Source: Rickettsiales bacterium
GTDB lineage: Bacteria > Pseudomonadota > Alphaproteobacteria > Rickettsiales > JABSSG01
DNA: 52,804 bases
Assembly: GCA_020049805.1 (NCBI GenBank)
Contig: JAGVLN010000009.1
Span: 1 to 52,804 of the forward strand
Direction of reading: 5' to 3'
The position numbers and the translations under genes were made by a program. Under the pieces are notes generated by a model, which worked only from the letters and a program-made list of their open reading frames with translations, did no database searches and was not told the origin of the DNA. Positions 16,251 through 23,978 of the stretch are shown here, one piece after another. Within the stretch, counting starts at the first letter, position 1; each line of letters begins with the position of its first letter.

Positions 16251-16598
16251 CTAAGAAGCGCTAGCTGCTTTTTTCTTTGTAGCTTTAGCTGCTGGTTTTT
16301 CAGCTTTGGCAGTTGTTTTTTTAGCTGGCGCAGCTTTTTTTGCTGGGAGTTTAACACCGGCAGCTTGGAATAATTTTAAAGCACGATCACTAGCTTGAGC
16401 GCCAGTAGATAGCCAATATTCGATTCGTTCATTTTTAAATACGGTTCTTTCAGCATTATCTTTAGCAAGTAAAGGATTATAAGTGCCAAGTTTCTCAAGG
16501 AATTTACCATCACGTGGAGAACGAGAATTAGTTACAACGAGCCAATAAAAAGGTCTTTTGGTAGTACCGCGTCTGGAGAAACGAATTTTTGTTGCCAT
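16251..16598 (-). CDS. rpsP: 30S ribosomal protein S16
   Basis: A 115-residue S16. The conserved N-terminal domain starts MATKIRFSRRGTTKRPFYW and continues through FLEKLGTYNPL and RIEYWLSTGAQ to about residue 84. The remaining 30 residues form an alanine- and lysine-rich tail not needed for the core fold; such tails are common in alphaproteobacterial S16. The protein binds 16S rRNA during 30S assembly. The usual partners rimM and trmD do not follow; rpmG lies 19 bp upstream on the same strand instead. Confidence 0.96.
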   Translation of the reverse strand: MATKIRFSRRGTTKRPFYWLVVTNSRSPRDGKFLEKLGTYNPLLAKDNAERTVFKNERIEYWLSTGAQASDRALKLFQAAGVKLPAKKAAPAKKTTAKAEKPAAKATKKKAASAS

Positions 16599-16617
16599 AT
16601 TTAAAATTATCCTTAAG

Positions 16618-16785
16618 TTACTTCAATTTGGTTTCAGTGAATAAAACATGCTTCCTGGCTACAGGATCATATTTTTTGAAAGAAAGTTTTTTAGTAAGTT
16701 TTTTAGGGTTTTTCTTGCGTACAAGGAAATACCCGGTGTCTTCACTACTTGCTAATTTAAATAATACAGTATTTTTCTTTGCCAT
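16618..16785 (-). CDS. rpmG: 50S ribosomal protein L33
   Basis: A 55-residue ribosomal protein L33, found by translating the minus strand. It begins [20 protein letters not shown], continues [20 protein letters not shown], and ends [15 protein letters not shown], which is the standard L33 pattern. It is the cysteine-free form (no CxxC zinc knuckle pairs), so it is not expected to bind zinc. The stop codon is at 16618-16620, 19 bp before the rpsP start on the same strand. The two ribosomal genes are probably cotranscribed. Confidence 0.96.
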   Translation of the reverse strand: MAKKNTVLFKLASSEDTGYFLVRKKNPKKLTKKLSFKKYDPVARKHVLFTETKLK

Positions 16786-16924
16786 AATTTTTAAGCTTTT
16801 CTATATAAAATTATAAGCTGATAAAATTACATGATGTGCGGCTTATGTCAAGATAAAATTGTTGGAATTATTAGATATTATTGTTACTATGAAATTAAAG
16901 GCTGAATTTACTAATGGTAACACT

Positions 16925-17545
16925 ATGAAAAATCAGCATGAACTTGTGAATAATCTTATTGTATCTGGTGCTCTTAAAACCAAGAGAATAATCGAAGCTT
17001 TTTATAAGATAGATCGAGCAGACTTTGTTAGCCCTTCAGATAGGAGTAACGCTTATGTCAATCATGCTTTAGGTATTGGTTATGGTCAAACAATTTCTCA
17101 GCCGGAGGTAGTGGCTTTTATGCTTGAGTTGCTTGACCCTAACCCAGGAGAAAAATTTTTAGATATTGGTTCAGGCTCTGGTTGGACAACAGCATTGCTT
17201 GCAGAGATTGTTGGCTTAAAAGGGTGTGTGTTGGGGTTAGAGCTTGTATCAGAGTTAGTAGAATTTGGTCAGAAAAATTTAGAAAAATATAATTTTGAAA
17301 ATGTTCAAATAATTCAAGCAAAAGAAGGAGTTTTGGGTTTGCCTGGAGAGATTTTTGACAAAGTGTTGGTATCAGCTTCTGCTTCTTCTTTGCCACAAGA
17401 ACTTATCGAGCAATTTACTAAAAAACTAGTAATACCTATAAAGGATTCAATTTGGTTGATTAGTAAAAATCTTAACGGTAATATTAAACAACAAAAATAT
17501 TATGGCTTTAATTTTGTGCCATTAATTAAAAAAGGTTATATATAA
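16925..17545 (+). CDS. Protein-L-isoaspartate O-methyltransferase family protein
   Basis: A SAM-dependent methyltransferase of the protein-L-isoaspartate methyltransferase family, about 206 residues. The family pattern is clear: an N-terminal helical region with RADFV, then IGYGQTISQPEVVAFMLELL, then the SAM-binding motif I FLDIGSGSGWTTALLAEIVG, with LGLELVSELVEFGQKNL as motif II. Typical enzymes repair isoaspartyl residues in aged proteins. The C-terminal half is short and diverged from canonical Pcm, so another substrate is possible. The start is uncertain: ATG codons at 16889 and 16925 and a TTG at 16859 are in frame; 16925 fits the family length best. The next gene starts 6 bp downstream. 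Confidence 0.8.
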   Translation: MKNQHELVNNLIVSGALKTKRIIEAFYKIDRADFVSPSDRSNAYVNHALGIGYGQTISQPEVVAFMLELLDPNPGEKFLDIGSGSGWTTALLAEIVGLKGCVLGLELVSELVEFGQKNLEKYNFENVQIIQAKEGVLGLPGEIFDKVLVSASASSLPQELIEQFTKKLVIPIKDSIWLISKNLNGNIKQQKYYGFNFVPLIKKGYI

Positions 17546-17551
17546 GAAATC

Positions 17552-18436
17552 ATGAAAAAACTACAGCAAAATATAATAAATTGCTATGGTGAAGAGGGAA
17601 AGAAGTGGTTAGCAACACTTCCTGATTTAATAGAAAAGTTGGCGATCAAATGGGGGCTTTCTGGCCTTAGCCCAGTTGCAAATTGTAGTTATCATTATGT
17701 GATGACAGGAGATAGATTACCCGATCATTTTCCTATAATACTTAAGTTAGGGATTGATAAGGAAGCATTAAAGCGAGAATATGAGGTTCTTAAATTTTAT
17801 CAAGGGCGAGGTTGTTGTAAAGTTTTAGATGCTGATTTTAAAAATAAAGCAATGTTACTTGAACGCTTCATTCCTGGAGTCTCTCTAAAGAATTTTTTTC
17901 CTAGGGCTGATAGGCAAGCGGTCATGTATGCGGCTAATGTAATTAAACACTTGCATTCAATGCAGCTTGAATATGCTTATTCTTTTTCAACAGTACATGA
18001 TTGGTTGCAAAGTTTATATAAAGAGAATGAACTGATACCCAAAGAGATGCTACACAAGGCTAGAGAATTGTCTGATCAGCTTGTCAAAACTAAATTAAAT
18101 TTAGTTTTACTTCATGGTGATTTACATCATGATAATATTTTATCAAATGGTAAAGATGGTTACCGGGCAATTGATCCAAAAGGAGTTATTGGGGAAGCAG
18201 CTTATGAAGTTGGGGCCTTTATTCGTAACCCCATGCCTGAATTACTTGCCCAACCTAATCCAGTACAAATTATTAGACAGCGTTTAGATCTTTTTTCTGA
18301 TTTTTTAAATTTAAATAAAAGGCGTTTGCAAGATTGGAGCTATGTTCAAGCAGTTCTTGCTGCTTGTTGGGCTATTGAAGACGGGGGAGATGAGAAACCA
18401 TTTTTGCAAGTGGCTGCAATAATCGAGGCAGCTTAA
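17552..18436 (+). CDS. APH(6)/hydroxyurea-type phosphotransferase
   Basis: A 294-residue kinase resembling the aminoglycoside 6-phosphotransferase / hydroxyurea phosphotransferase family. The catalytic loop is LLHGDLHHDNILSNGKDGYRAIDPKG: HGDLHHDN holds the catalytic aspartate and IDPKG is the metal-binding segment typical of this subfamily. The segment GEAAYEVGAFIRNP follows, also typical. The N-lobe holds AMLLERFIPGVSLKNF. Family members inactivate streptomycin-like drugs; here the substrate is unproven. It follows the methyltransferase by 6 bp. Its 3' end overlaps the convergent MarR-acetyltransferase gene by 4 bp. Confidence 0.82.
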   Translation: MKKLQQNIINCYGEEGKKWLATLPDLIEKLAIKWGLSGLSPVANCSYHYVMTGDRLPDHFPIILKLGIDKEALKREYEVLKFYQGRGCCKVLDADFKNKAMLLERFIPGVSLKNFFPRADRQAVMYAANVIKHLHSMQLEYAYSFSTVHDWLQSLYKENELIPKEMLHKARELSDQLVKTKLNLVLLHGDLHHDNILSNGKDGYRAIDPKGVIGEAAYEVGAFIRNPMPELLAQPNPVQIIRQRLDLFSDFLNLNKRRLQDWSYVQAVLAACWAIEDGGDEKPFLQVAAIIEAA

Positions 18437-19464
18437 GATTTATTTCTTAGCATCCAAATTGTGCCATCATCTAAGGTTTTAATAATCTGAAAGCCAGCTT
18501 TTTTATAAGCAAAAATAGCTTGAGTATTTTGAGGATCGACATCAACAAAACAAGCATCATATTTTGGCCAAATATATTGTTCTAAAAATTTTTCGAGAGC
18601 AAGATGACCAAAACCTTTGCCAAGATAATTTTCTTCACCAATATAAATATCAATAGCGGCTAAATTTTTTGGTAAATTTTCTAAAACATAGCCTTGTTCA
18701 CGAGGAAAATCATAAGCATCATAATACTGGATATAGCCGATATGTTGAGTCTGGTAATTTATAATAAATGCATAAATAGGTTTTTTAACACCGTCGATTT
18801 CTTTGCAGTTATTAGTGTAACTAAGATATTTTTCTTCAATCGCAGATATTGGCCATAGCTTATTTTCTCCCCACCAACTAGTTACATGTGGAGTATTGAT
18901 CCATTTATATAATAAGTAAAAATGAGATTGAGAGAGAGGAATAAAATTTAAAGATGAAGATAATGGTTTTTGGTTTGCCACTTTAATGTCCGAATTATCT
19001 GGTGTGTTAAGTAGGTTTTGCATAAAAGCTATTAAATCATTTTGCTTATTACCTAGTATACCGAAAAATTCCTGATCAACATTTTCTACATCTTTAATGC
19101 TAGAAGCTAGTTTATTTAAACCTTCATCAGTTAAAATAGGATATTTGGTTCGGTCATCGCCAGCTTTTTGTATGCGGGTAATGAGTTGTTTTTTTTCTAG
19201 TTCACGTAACACTTGTGAAGTCATGTTAATATCGCAACTGGTAAATTTAGCTAAATCCTTTTGTGAGGCAGAAATCCCTTTCTTAGTTAAGTAACCAAGA
19301 CCAGCTAATAATACAAATTGAACATGAGTTATATTATGCGGTAAAAGAGCTGCTTCAATTTTACGTTTCCAAAGCAGATAAATTTGCCATAATAAAAATC
19401 CAGGGCTATCACTAGATTCTTGAAATTGACTAATTTCTTGCCAATCATTTTTTTGCATAATCAC
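18433..19464 (-). CDS. MarR regulator fused to an AAC(6')-like GNAT acetyltransferase
   Basis: A 343-residue two-domain protein. Residues about 20-150 form a MarR winged helix: helices around LPHNITHVQFVLLAGLGYLT, the recognition region SQKDLAKFTSCDINMTSQVL, and the wing TRIQKAGDDRTKYPILTDEG. Residues about 165-343 form a GNAT domain of the AAC(6')/AacA4 kind: LLYKWINTPHVTSWWG, then IGYIQYYDAYDFP, then IDIYIGEENYLGKGFGHLAL with the acetyl-CoA loop (GKGFG), and DVDPQNTQAIFAYKKAGF near the end. One chain thus joins a possible ligand sensor with a drug-modifying enzyme fold. It overlaps the upstream SRPBCC gene by 20 bp. Confidence 0.85.
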   Translation of the reverse strand: MIMQKNDWQEISQFQESSDSPGFLLWQIYLLWKRKIEAALLPHNITHVQFVLLAGLGYLTKKGISASQKDLAKFTSCDINMTSQVLRELEKKQLITRIQKAGDDRTKYPILTDEGLNKLASSIKDVENVDQEFFGILGNKQNDLIAFMQNLLNTPDNSDIKVANQKPLSSSLNFIPLSQSHFYLLYKWINTPHVTSWWGENKLWPISAIEEKYLSYTNNCKEIDGVKKPIYAFIINYQTQHIGYIQYYDAYDFPREQGYVLENLPKNLAAIDIYIGEENYLGKGFGHLALEKFLEQYIWPKYDACFVDVDPQNTQAIFAYKKAGFQIIKTLDDGTIWMLRNKS

Positions 19465-19876
19465 TATTTTCCGCTACTTCAGCAAGTTTTTTCATGGCAG
19501 TAGGAAGACCAGCTTTAATTTTGCGGCCAATAACAAAAGCAAAGAAAAAGCTTAGTAATCCCCACATTTCGACACGATGGTTTATTTCTAACTTATCAGA
19601 TTTTTTAGTTAAGGTGTGAGTAAATTTTAATTTAGTTAAAGGTAGCAAAGATATATCACTAAATTTTACCTTTGGAATCATTTCGATTATTACAAATTTA
19701 ACCTCTGGTCCGCCTCTGGGTCTTAATATACCTTTAGTTCCTATTGCAAAAGGGCCTTTTAAGCTGGCATATTCTATTTCATGATCCCAAATAGGCCAAG
19801 TGGTTGGATCTTTATATAGTTTCCATACTTGTTCAGCTGAGGCTTTAGTAAACACGCTATGATCGATAATTAACAT
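19445..19876 (-). CDS. SRPBCC (START-like) family protein
   Basis: A 143-residue protein of the SRPBCC fold, a deep hydrophobic ligand pocket. The family's start is clear: an initial strand, FTKASAEQVWKLYKDPTTWPIWDHEIEYA, then GTKGILRPRGGPEVKFVIIE, and a final amphipathic helix from about 110 to 140. It has a good ribosome binding site, AAGGAG, 5 bp before the ATG. It is the first gene of a pair, overlapping the MarR-acetyltransferase gene by 20 bp, so the two products are made together. A ligand-binding partner role is inferred from that coupling only. Confidence 0.8.
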   Translation of the reverse strand: MLIIDHSVFTKASAEQVWKLYKDPTTWPIWDHEIEYASLKGPFAIGTKGILRPRGGPEVKFVIIEMIPKVKFSDISLLPLTKLKFTHTLTKKSDKLEINHRVEMWGLLSFFFAFVIGRKIKAGLPTAMKKLAEVAENSDYAKK

Positions 19877-19894
19877 TTAACTCTCCTTAAAATG

Positions 19895-19923
19895 ATATAT
19901 ATACATATTATATATATACATAT
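19895..19923. promoter_or_regulatory. 14-bp tandem direct repeat upstream of the SRPBCC/MarR-acetyltransferase pair
   Basis: The 14-mer ATATATATACATAT occurs at 19895-19908 and again at 19910-19923, one base apart. It lies 19-47 bp before the SRPBCC start codon, in the promoter zone. It may be an operator for the MarR domain encoded in the operon. It may equally be simple AT-rich sequence, though the exact 14-base match argues against that. Confidence 0.4.
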
Positions 19924-20010
19924 CATAATTAAAAGTCAATATTTTTTAAAGATAATAAATTTTAAGGACTGCCTTCATTTTGAACTTGCAAAAATTATTG
20001 AAAATTTTTA

Positions 20011-20038
20011 TTTACCGATATTTAGTATGTAGTATAAA
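20011..20038 (+). promoter_or_regulatory. Predicted promoter for the 100-residue membrane protein
   Basis: A -35-like TTTACC (20011-20016) and a -10-like TATAAA (20033-20038) are 16 bp apart and lie 39 bp before the start codon at 20077. The match is fair. In AT-rich DNA such boxes also occur by chance. Confidence 0.3.
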
Positions 20039-20076
20039 TATATTTACTATTAATAATCAAATATTAGAGGGATTTT

Positions 20077-20379
20077 ATGAAAGTAAATAAACAAGCTTAT
20101 AACACATGTAAACAAACAGCTCATATAGTAGGTAGTACAGCTGTAGGAGGTGGCATAGCTTCGGCAGTTTTAATGCACGTTTTGAGTGGAGACAAATCTG
20201 TTATAAATAAAGCAATATCCACAGCTGTAGCTGGATTGACAACGGGGCCTTTGATGGCAGCGGCTGATTTATTTGTAGCTTCGACATGTCCAATATATGC
20301 TAAAACCATTTATGCAATACCAGGGGCGGCAGATATGCTGAAATTATCAGGTGAAGAAATGAATATAGATATATTTTAA
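20077..20379 (+). CDS. Small hypothetical membrane protein
   Basis: I do not recognise this 100-residue protein. It has a basic, polar N-terminus (MKVNKQAYNTCKQTAH). Two hydrophobic segments rich in glycine and alanine follow: about 17-36 (IVGSTAVGGGIASAVLMHVL) and about 46-66 (STAVAGLTTGPLMAAADLFV). It ends with an acidic tail. A ribosome binding site, GAGGG, lies 7 bp before the ATG. In size, glycine-rich helices and solitary position it resembles the protein at 6738, though no clear alignment is visible. It may be a small pore-like or secreted membrane protein; this is speculation. Confidence 0.55.
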   Translation: MKVNKQAYNTCKQTAHIVGSTAVGGGIASAVLMHVLSGDKSVINKAISTAVAGLTTGPLMAAADLFVASTCPIYAKTIYAIPGAADMLKLSGEEMNIDIF

Positions 20380-20432
20380 GCAATATACCCGTATATTTAA
20401 ATATATTAATGACTATAGCCATTAAGCTTTGT

Positions 20433-20475
20433 ATACTTGATACTCAATAATATTATCTTATAGAGCATCAAGTAT
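20433..20475 (+). promoter_or_regulatory. Inverted repeat covering the start codon of the first SDR gene
   Basis: ATACTTGAT (20433-20441) and its exact complement ATCAAGTAT (20467-20475) flank 25 bp. The right arm includes the first two bases of the ATG at 20474. In mRNA the pairing would bury the start codon, so this could control translation. It could also be a protein-binding dyad. The second SDR gene lacks this structure. Confidence 0.35.
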
Positions 20476-21244
20476 GACCCATCATTTATTTGATCTTACA
20501 GGAAAAACAGCATTAATAACTGGTGCTTCTAGCGGTTTGGGGCGGCGTTTTGCGCATACTCTTACTACTGCAGGTGCTAAAGTTATAATTACTGCTCGCA
20601 GGTTAGACAAATTAAAAGATTTAGCTGCTGAAATTCAGGCCCAAGATGGCCAGGCAATTCCTTTAGAAATGGATGTAACTGATCAGGAAATGGTGAATTC
20701 AGTGATTAATTGGTTGACTGAGCAAGGAGAACGTATCGATATTTTAATTAATAATGCTGGCATTGCTGGTGCTACACCAATTTTTGCAACTGAAGATAAT
20801 GGTGAATTTGAAACTCTTATTAAGACCAATCTCATGGGTGTTTGGTATACTACACAGGCAGTAGCAAACCATATGAAGGAATTTAGAATTCCTGGTTCGA
20901 TTATTAATATTGCAAGTGTCTTGGGTAATGCTGCACCATCATATAATTCAGCAGCTTATTCAACATCTAAGGCTGCGGTTATTCAATTAACCAAACAACT
21001 AGTTGGTTCATTGGCTACATATAATATTAGGATTAATGCTATTGTTCCTGGTTTATTCTATACTGAGATGTCTCGGGATAGAATTGCGCAGGATAAGGAT
21101 AGAAGCATTTACAATCCACTTGGTTTTGTAGCAAATGTTGAAGATATGGACGGTGTAATTTTGCTTTTAGCTTCAAATCTTGCCTCACGCTACATAACTG
21201 GCAGTTATATTACTATTGATGGCGGTAGATCTTGGGGTGGCTAG
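20474..21244 (+). CDS. SDR-family oxidoreductase, copy 1
   Basis: A 256-residue classical short-chain dehydrogenase/reductase. The cofactor-binding motif is TGASSGLG (residues 16-23) and the following RRLDK suggests NADP(H). NNAGIAG is at about 92-98. The catalytic residues are a serine in NIASVLG and YSTSK (Y-x3-K). It ends SYITIDGGRSWGG, the usual SDR C-terminus. Substrates of close relatives include 3-oxoacyl groups and ketones; none can be assigned. It is a tandem paralog of the gene at 21362, with near-identical first 20 residues and long identical blocks such as QAIPLEMDVTD. Confidence 0.9.
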   Translation: MTHHLFDLTGKTALITGASSGLGRRFAHTLTTAGAKVIITARRLDKLKDLAAEIQAQDGQAIPLEMDVTDQEMVNSVINWLTEQGERIDILINNAGIAGATPIFATEDNGEFETLIKTNLMGVWYTTQAVANHMKEFRIPGSIINIASVLGNAAPSYNSAAYSTSKAAVIQLTKQLVGSLATYNIRINAIVPGLFYTEMSRDRIAQDKDRSIYNPLGFVANVEDMDGVILLLASNLASRYITGSYITIDGGRSWGG

Positions 21245-21361
21245 TTAATGTTATCCATATTAATGATATAAATTAATCCAAATTTTATTCAATATCTTGA
21301 TGACACTAGTTCATATCTTTTGTATATTAATTTTATTATCATATCTTTTTGAGTACTTATC

Positions 21362-22162
21362 ATGACTCATCATTTATTTGACCTTACAGGAAAAACAGTA
21401 TTAATCACAGGGGCCTCTAGCGGTTTAGGATGGCGTTTCGCGCGTGCCCTTAGTGAAGCCGGCGCTAAAGTTATAGTTACTGCGCGGCGATTAGATAAAT
21501 TACAAGATTTAGCTACTGAAATTCAGACTCAAGGTGGGCAGGCAATTCCTTTAGAAATGGATGTAACTGATAAAAAAATGGTGAATTCAGTGGTTAATTG
21601 GTTGACCGAGCAAGGTGAGCATATTGATATTTTAATTAATAATGCTGGTATTGCTGAAGCTACACCTATTTTTGATAACGATGGCGATAATAAGTTTGAA
21701 TCTGTAATTCAAACTAACTTGATGGGAGTTTGGTATACCACGCATGCGGTGGTGAACCATATGAAGATATGTGATATTGCCGGATCTATTATTAACATTG
21801 CAAGTATAAATGGTGCCGCGTCACCTGCACTTAATGCATCAGCTTACTCTATATCTAAAGCTGCAGTTATTCAATTAACTAAACAACTGGTTGGTTCATT
21901 AGCTCCATATAATATTAGAATTAACGCTATTTCACCTGGGGTATTTTACACTGATATGACTAAGGAGATGATCGAAACTCATGAGAACGAACTTATCAAA
22001 AAAACACCACTTGGATTTATAGGTAATGATGATGATTTGGATGGTGTAATCCTGCTTTTAGCTTCAAACCTTGCTTCCCGCTATATAACTGGTAGTTGTA
22101 TTACTGTGGATGGCGGAATGTCATGGGGTGGTAGAAATCCTACTTGGAAAGACAACGAATAG
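21362..22162 (+). CDS. SDR-family oxidoreductase, copy 2
   Basis: A 266-residue classical SDR, paralog of the preceding gene. It shows TGASSGLG, NNAGIAE, the catalytic YSISK, and a SCITVDGGMSWGG ending followed by a 10-residue extension (RNPTWKDNE) that copy 1 lacks. The most different parts are the acceptor-facing segments: ATPIFDNDGDNKFES, and PGVFYTDMTKEMIETHENEL near residue 195. This pattern suggests duplication followed by change in substrate. It has its own 117-bp upstream spacer, and the ABC exporter gene starts 30 bp downstream. Confidence 0.9.
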   Translation: MTHHLFDLTGKTVLITGASSGLGWRFARALSEAGAKVIVTARRLDKLQDLATEIQTQGGQAIPLEMDVTDKKMVNSVVNWLTEQGEHIDILINNAGIAEATPIFDNDGDNKFESVIQTNLMGVWYTTHAVVNHMKICDIAGSIINIASINGAASPALNASAYSISKAAVIQLTKQLVGSLAPYNIRINAISPGVFYTDMTKEMIETHENELIKKTPLGFIGNDDDLDGVILLLASNLASRYITGSCITVDGGMSWGGRNPTWKDNE

Positions 22163-22192
22163 TGATATTAATAATTTTTATTTAGTAAGATT

Positions 22193-23950
22193 ATGCGAGT
22201 TATAAAATTTATTCTTCGGGCAGCTTACCCGTTTAGATTTTATATCTTAGGCACAACAATAGTTATGTTGATTTATGCTATTGATGGTTCTTTGCGCCCT
22301 TATATCATTAAGTTAATAATTAATAATGCATCTGATTATCATGGAGCAGAAGCGGTATCCAAGCTATGGAGTGTTACACCTTATTTCATTTTTTTGCAGT
22401 TTTTGATTCCACTTGCTTGGCGATTTTTTGATTGGTGTTTATTGAAATATGAACCAGCTTTAAAAAATCGTACTGCTAAATTAATTTATGAATATTTACT
22501 AGGCCATGATTATCATTTTTATCAAAATCATTTTGCTGGATCCCTTTCCTCTAAAATTAATGATTTAGCTGAAACTATTCCTTATATAATAACTACTATT
22601 ATTAATTGTTATTTCCTAAATATGATAGCGATAATTATCGCTATCGGTGTATTATGGTATGTTCATGCATGGTTTGCTCTAATTATGACTATATGGACAA
22701 TTTTCCTAATCATTATTTCTGTTGGCACATTAACTAAGTTTAGTTTTATGACTAAGAATGTTGCTGAAGTAGCAACTAAGCATAACGGTAACATTGTTGA
22801 TGTATTAGGAAATATATTAAATGTGAGACTTTTTGCAGCTCGTAAATATGAATTAAAAAGGTTAGATCAAGTACAGAATGAGTATTTAAACTTATCTTTA
22901 AAGCGTCGCTGGTTTACCCTTAAATTTTACGGAGTGCAAGGCTTTAGTTTTGGAGTTTATCAAACTATTTGTTTGGCGTTGCTAATTTATTTATATGGGC
23001 AAAATCAAGTTACAGCGGGTGATTTTGCCTTAATTTTAACCATTAACTTTTGGATTATGGATGGTCTGTGGCAAATGTCAGATCAAATGCGAATGTTTAG
23101 CGATGGTTGGGGTAAAGCGGACCAAGCACTAGAAACATTTAATAAGCCTATTAAAATTTTAGATAAACCAGCTGCTAAACCATTAGTTATTAAAAAAGGA
23201 GAAATTGTTTTTGATAAGGTAAAATTTCATTATTCAGGTACAGAGCCTTTATTTGAAAATAAGTCAGTTACAATTAAAGCAGGTCAAAAAGTAGGTTTGG
23301 TGGGGTATTCTGGTAGTGGTAAATCAACTTTTGTGAATTTAATTTTGAGATTATTCGATATCAATGATGGGCAAATTAGGATTGATGGTCAAAATATAAA
23401 TGATGTAACTCAAGATTCCTTAAGGCAGGCTATTGGGATGATTCCACAAGATCCTTCATTATTTCATCGAACTATTATGGAAAATATTCGTTATGGGAAT
23501 ATAGAAGCTAGTGATAAAGAAGTGATTGCTGCAGCAAAACGAGCCCATGCGCATGAATTTATTGAAAGATTACCGCATGAGTATCAGTCATTAGTTGGGG
23601 AGAGGGGAGTTAAACTTTCGGGTGGCCAAAGGCAGAGAATAGCTATTGCTCGCGCGATTTTAAAGAATGCACCGATTTTGATGCTTGATGAAGCAACCAG
23701 TCAATTAGATTCTGTTACTGAGGAATATATTCAGGATAGTTTATGGAAATTAATGCAAAACAAAACTACTCTCATTGTTGCACATCGTCTCTCTACATTA
23801 TTGAATATGGATAGGATTTTAGTTTTTGAGCAAGGCAAAATTGTTGAAGATGGAACTCATAAAGAGCTTCTTAAAGCTGGAGGAATGTATAAGACCCTGT
23901 GGGATGCACAAGTCGGAGGATTTTTACCTTATAAGAGAGAGGGTAAATGA
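22193..23950 (+). CDS. ABC exporter, fused permease and ATPase
   Basis: A 585-residue half-transporter of the ABC exporter type. The N-terminal part (1-310) has six hydrophobic segments. The ATPase part shows Walker A GYSGSGKST (371-379), a Q-loop at Q419 (MIPQDPSLFH), the signature LSGGQ (475-479), Walker B ILMLDE (495-500) and the H-loop in LIVAHRLST. It would work as a homodimer, exporting lipid, peptide or drug-like compounds. The substrate is not readable. It lies downstream of the SDR pair and 28 bp before the Fic gene. Confidence 0.93.
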   Translation: MRVIKFILRAAYPFRFYILGTTIVMLIYAIDGSLRPYIIKLIINNASDYHGAEAVSKLWSVTPYFIFLQFLIPLAWRFFDWCLLKYEPALKNRTAKLIYEYLLGHDYHFYQNHFAGSLSSKINDLAETIPYIITTIINCYFLNMIAIIIAIGVLWYVHAWFALIMTIWTIFLIIISVGTLTKFSFMTKNVAEVATKHNGNIVDVLGNILNVRLFAARKYELKRLDQVQNEYLNLSLKRRWFTLKFYGVQGFSFGVYQTICLALLIYLYGQNQVTAGDFALILTINFWIMDGLWQMSDQMRMFSDGWGKADQALETFNKPIKILDKPAAKPLVIKKGEIVFDKVKFHYSGTEPLFENKSVTIKAGQKVGLVGYSGSGKSTFVNLILRLFDINDGQIRIDGQNINDVTQDSLRQAIGMIPQDPSLFHRTIMENIRYGNIEASDKEVIAAAKRAHAHEFIERLPHEYQSLVGERGVKLSGGQRQRIAIARAILKNAPILMLDEATSQLDSVTEEYIQDSLWKLMQNKTTLIVAHRLSTLLNMDRILVFEQGKIVEDGTHKELLKAGGMYKTLWDAQVGGFLPYKREGK

Positions 23951-23978
23951 TATTTATAAATAAAACATAGGTTAATAT

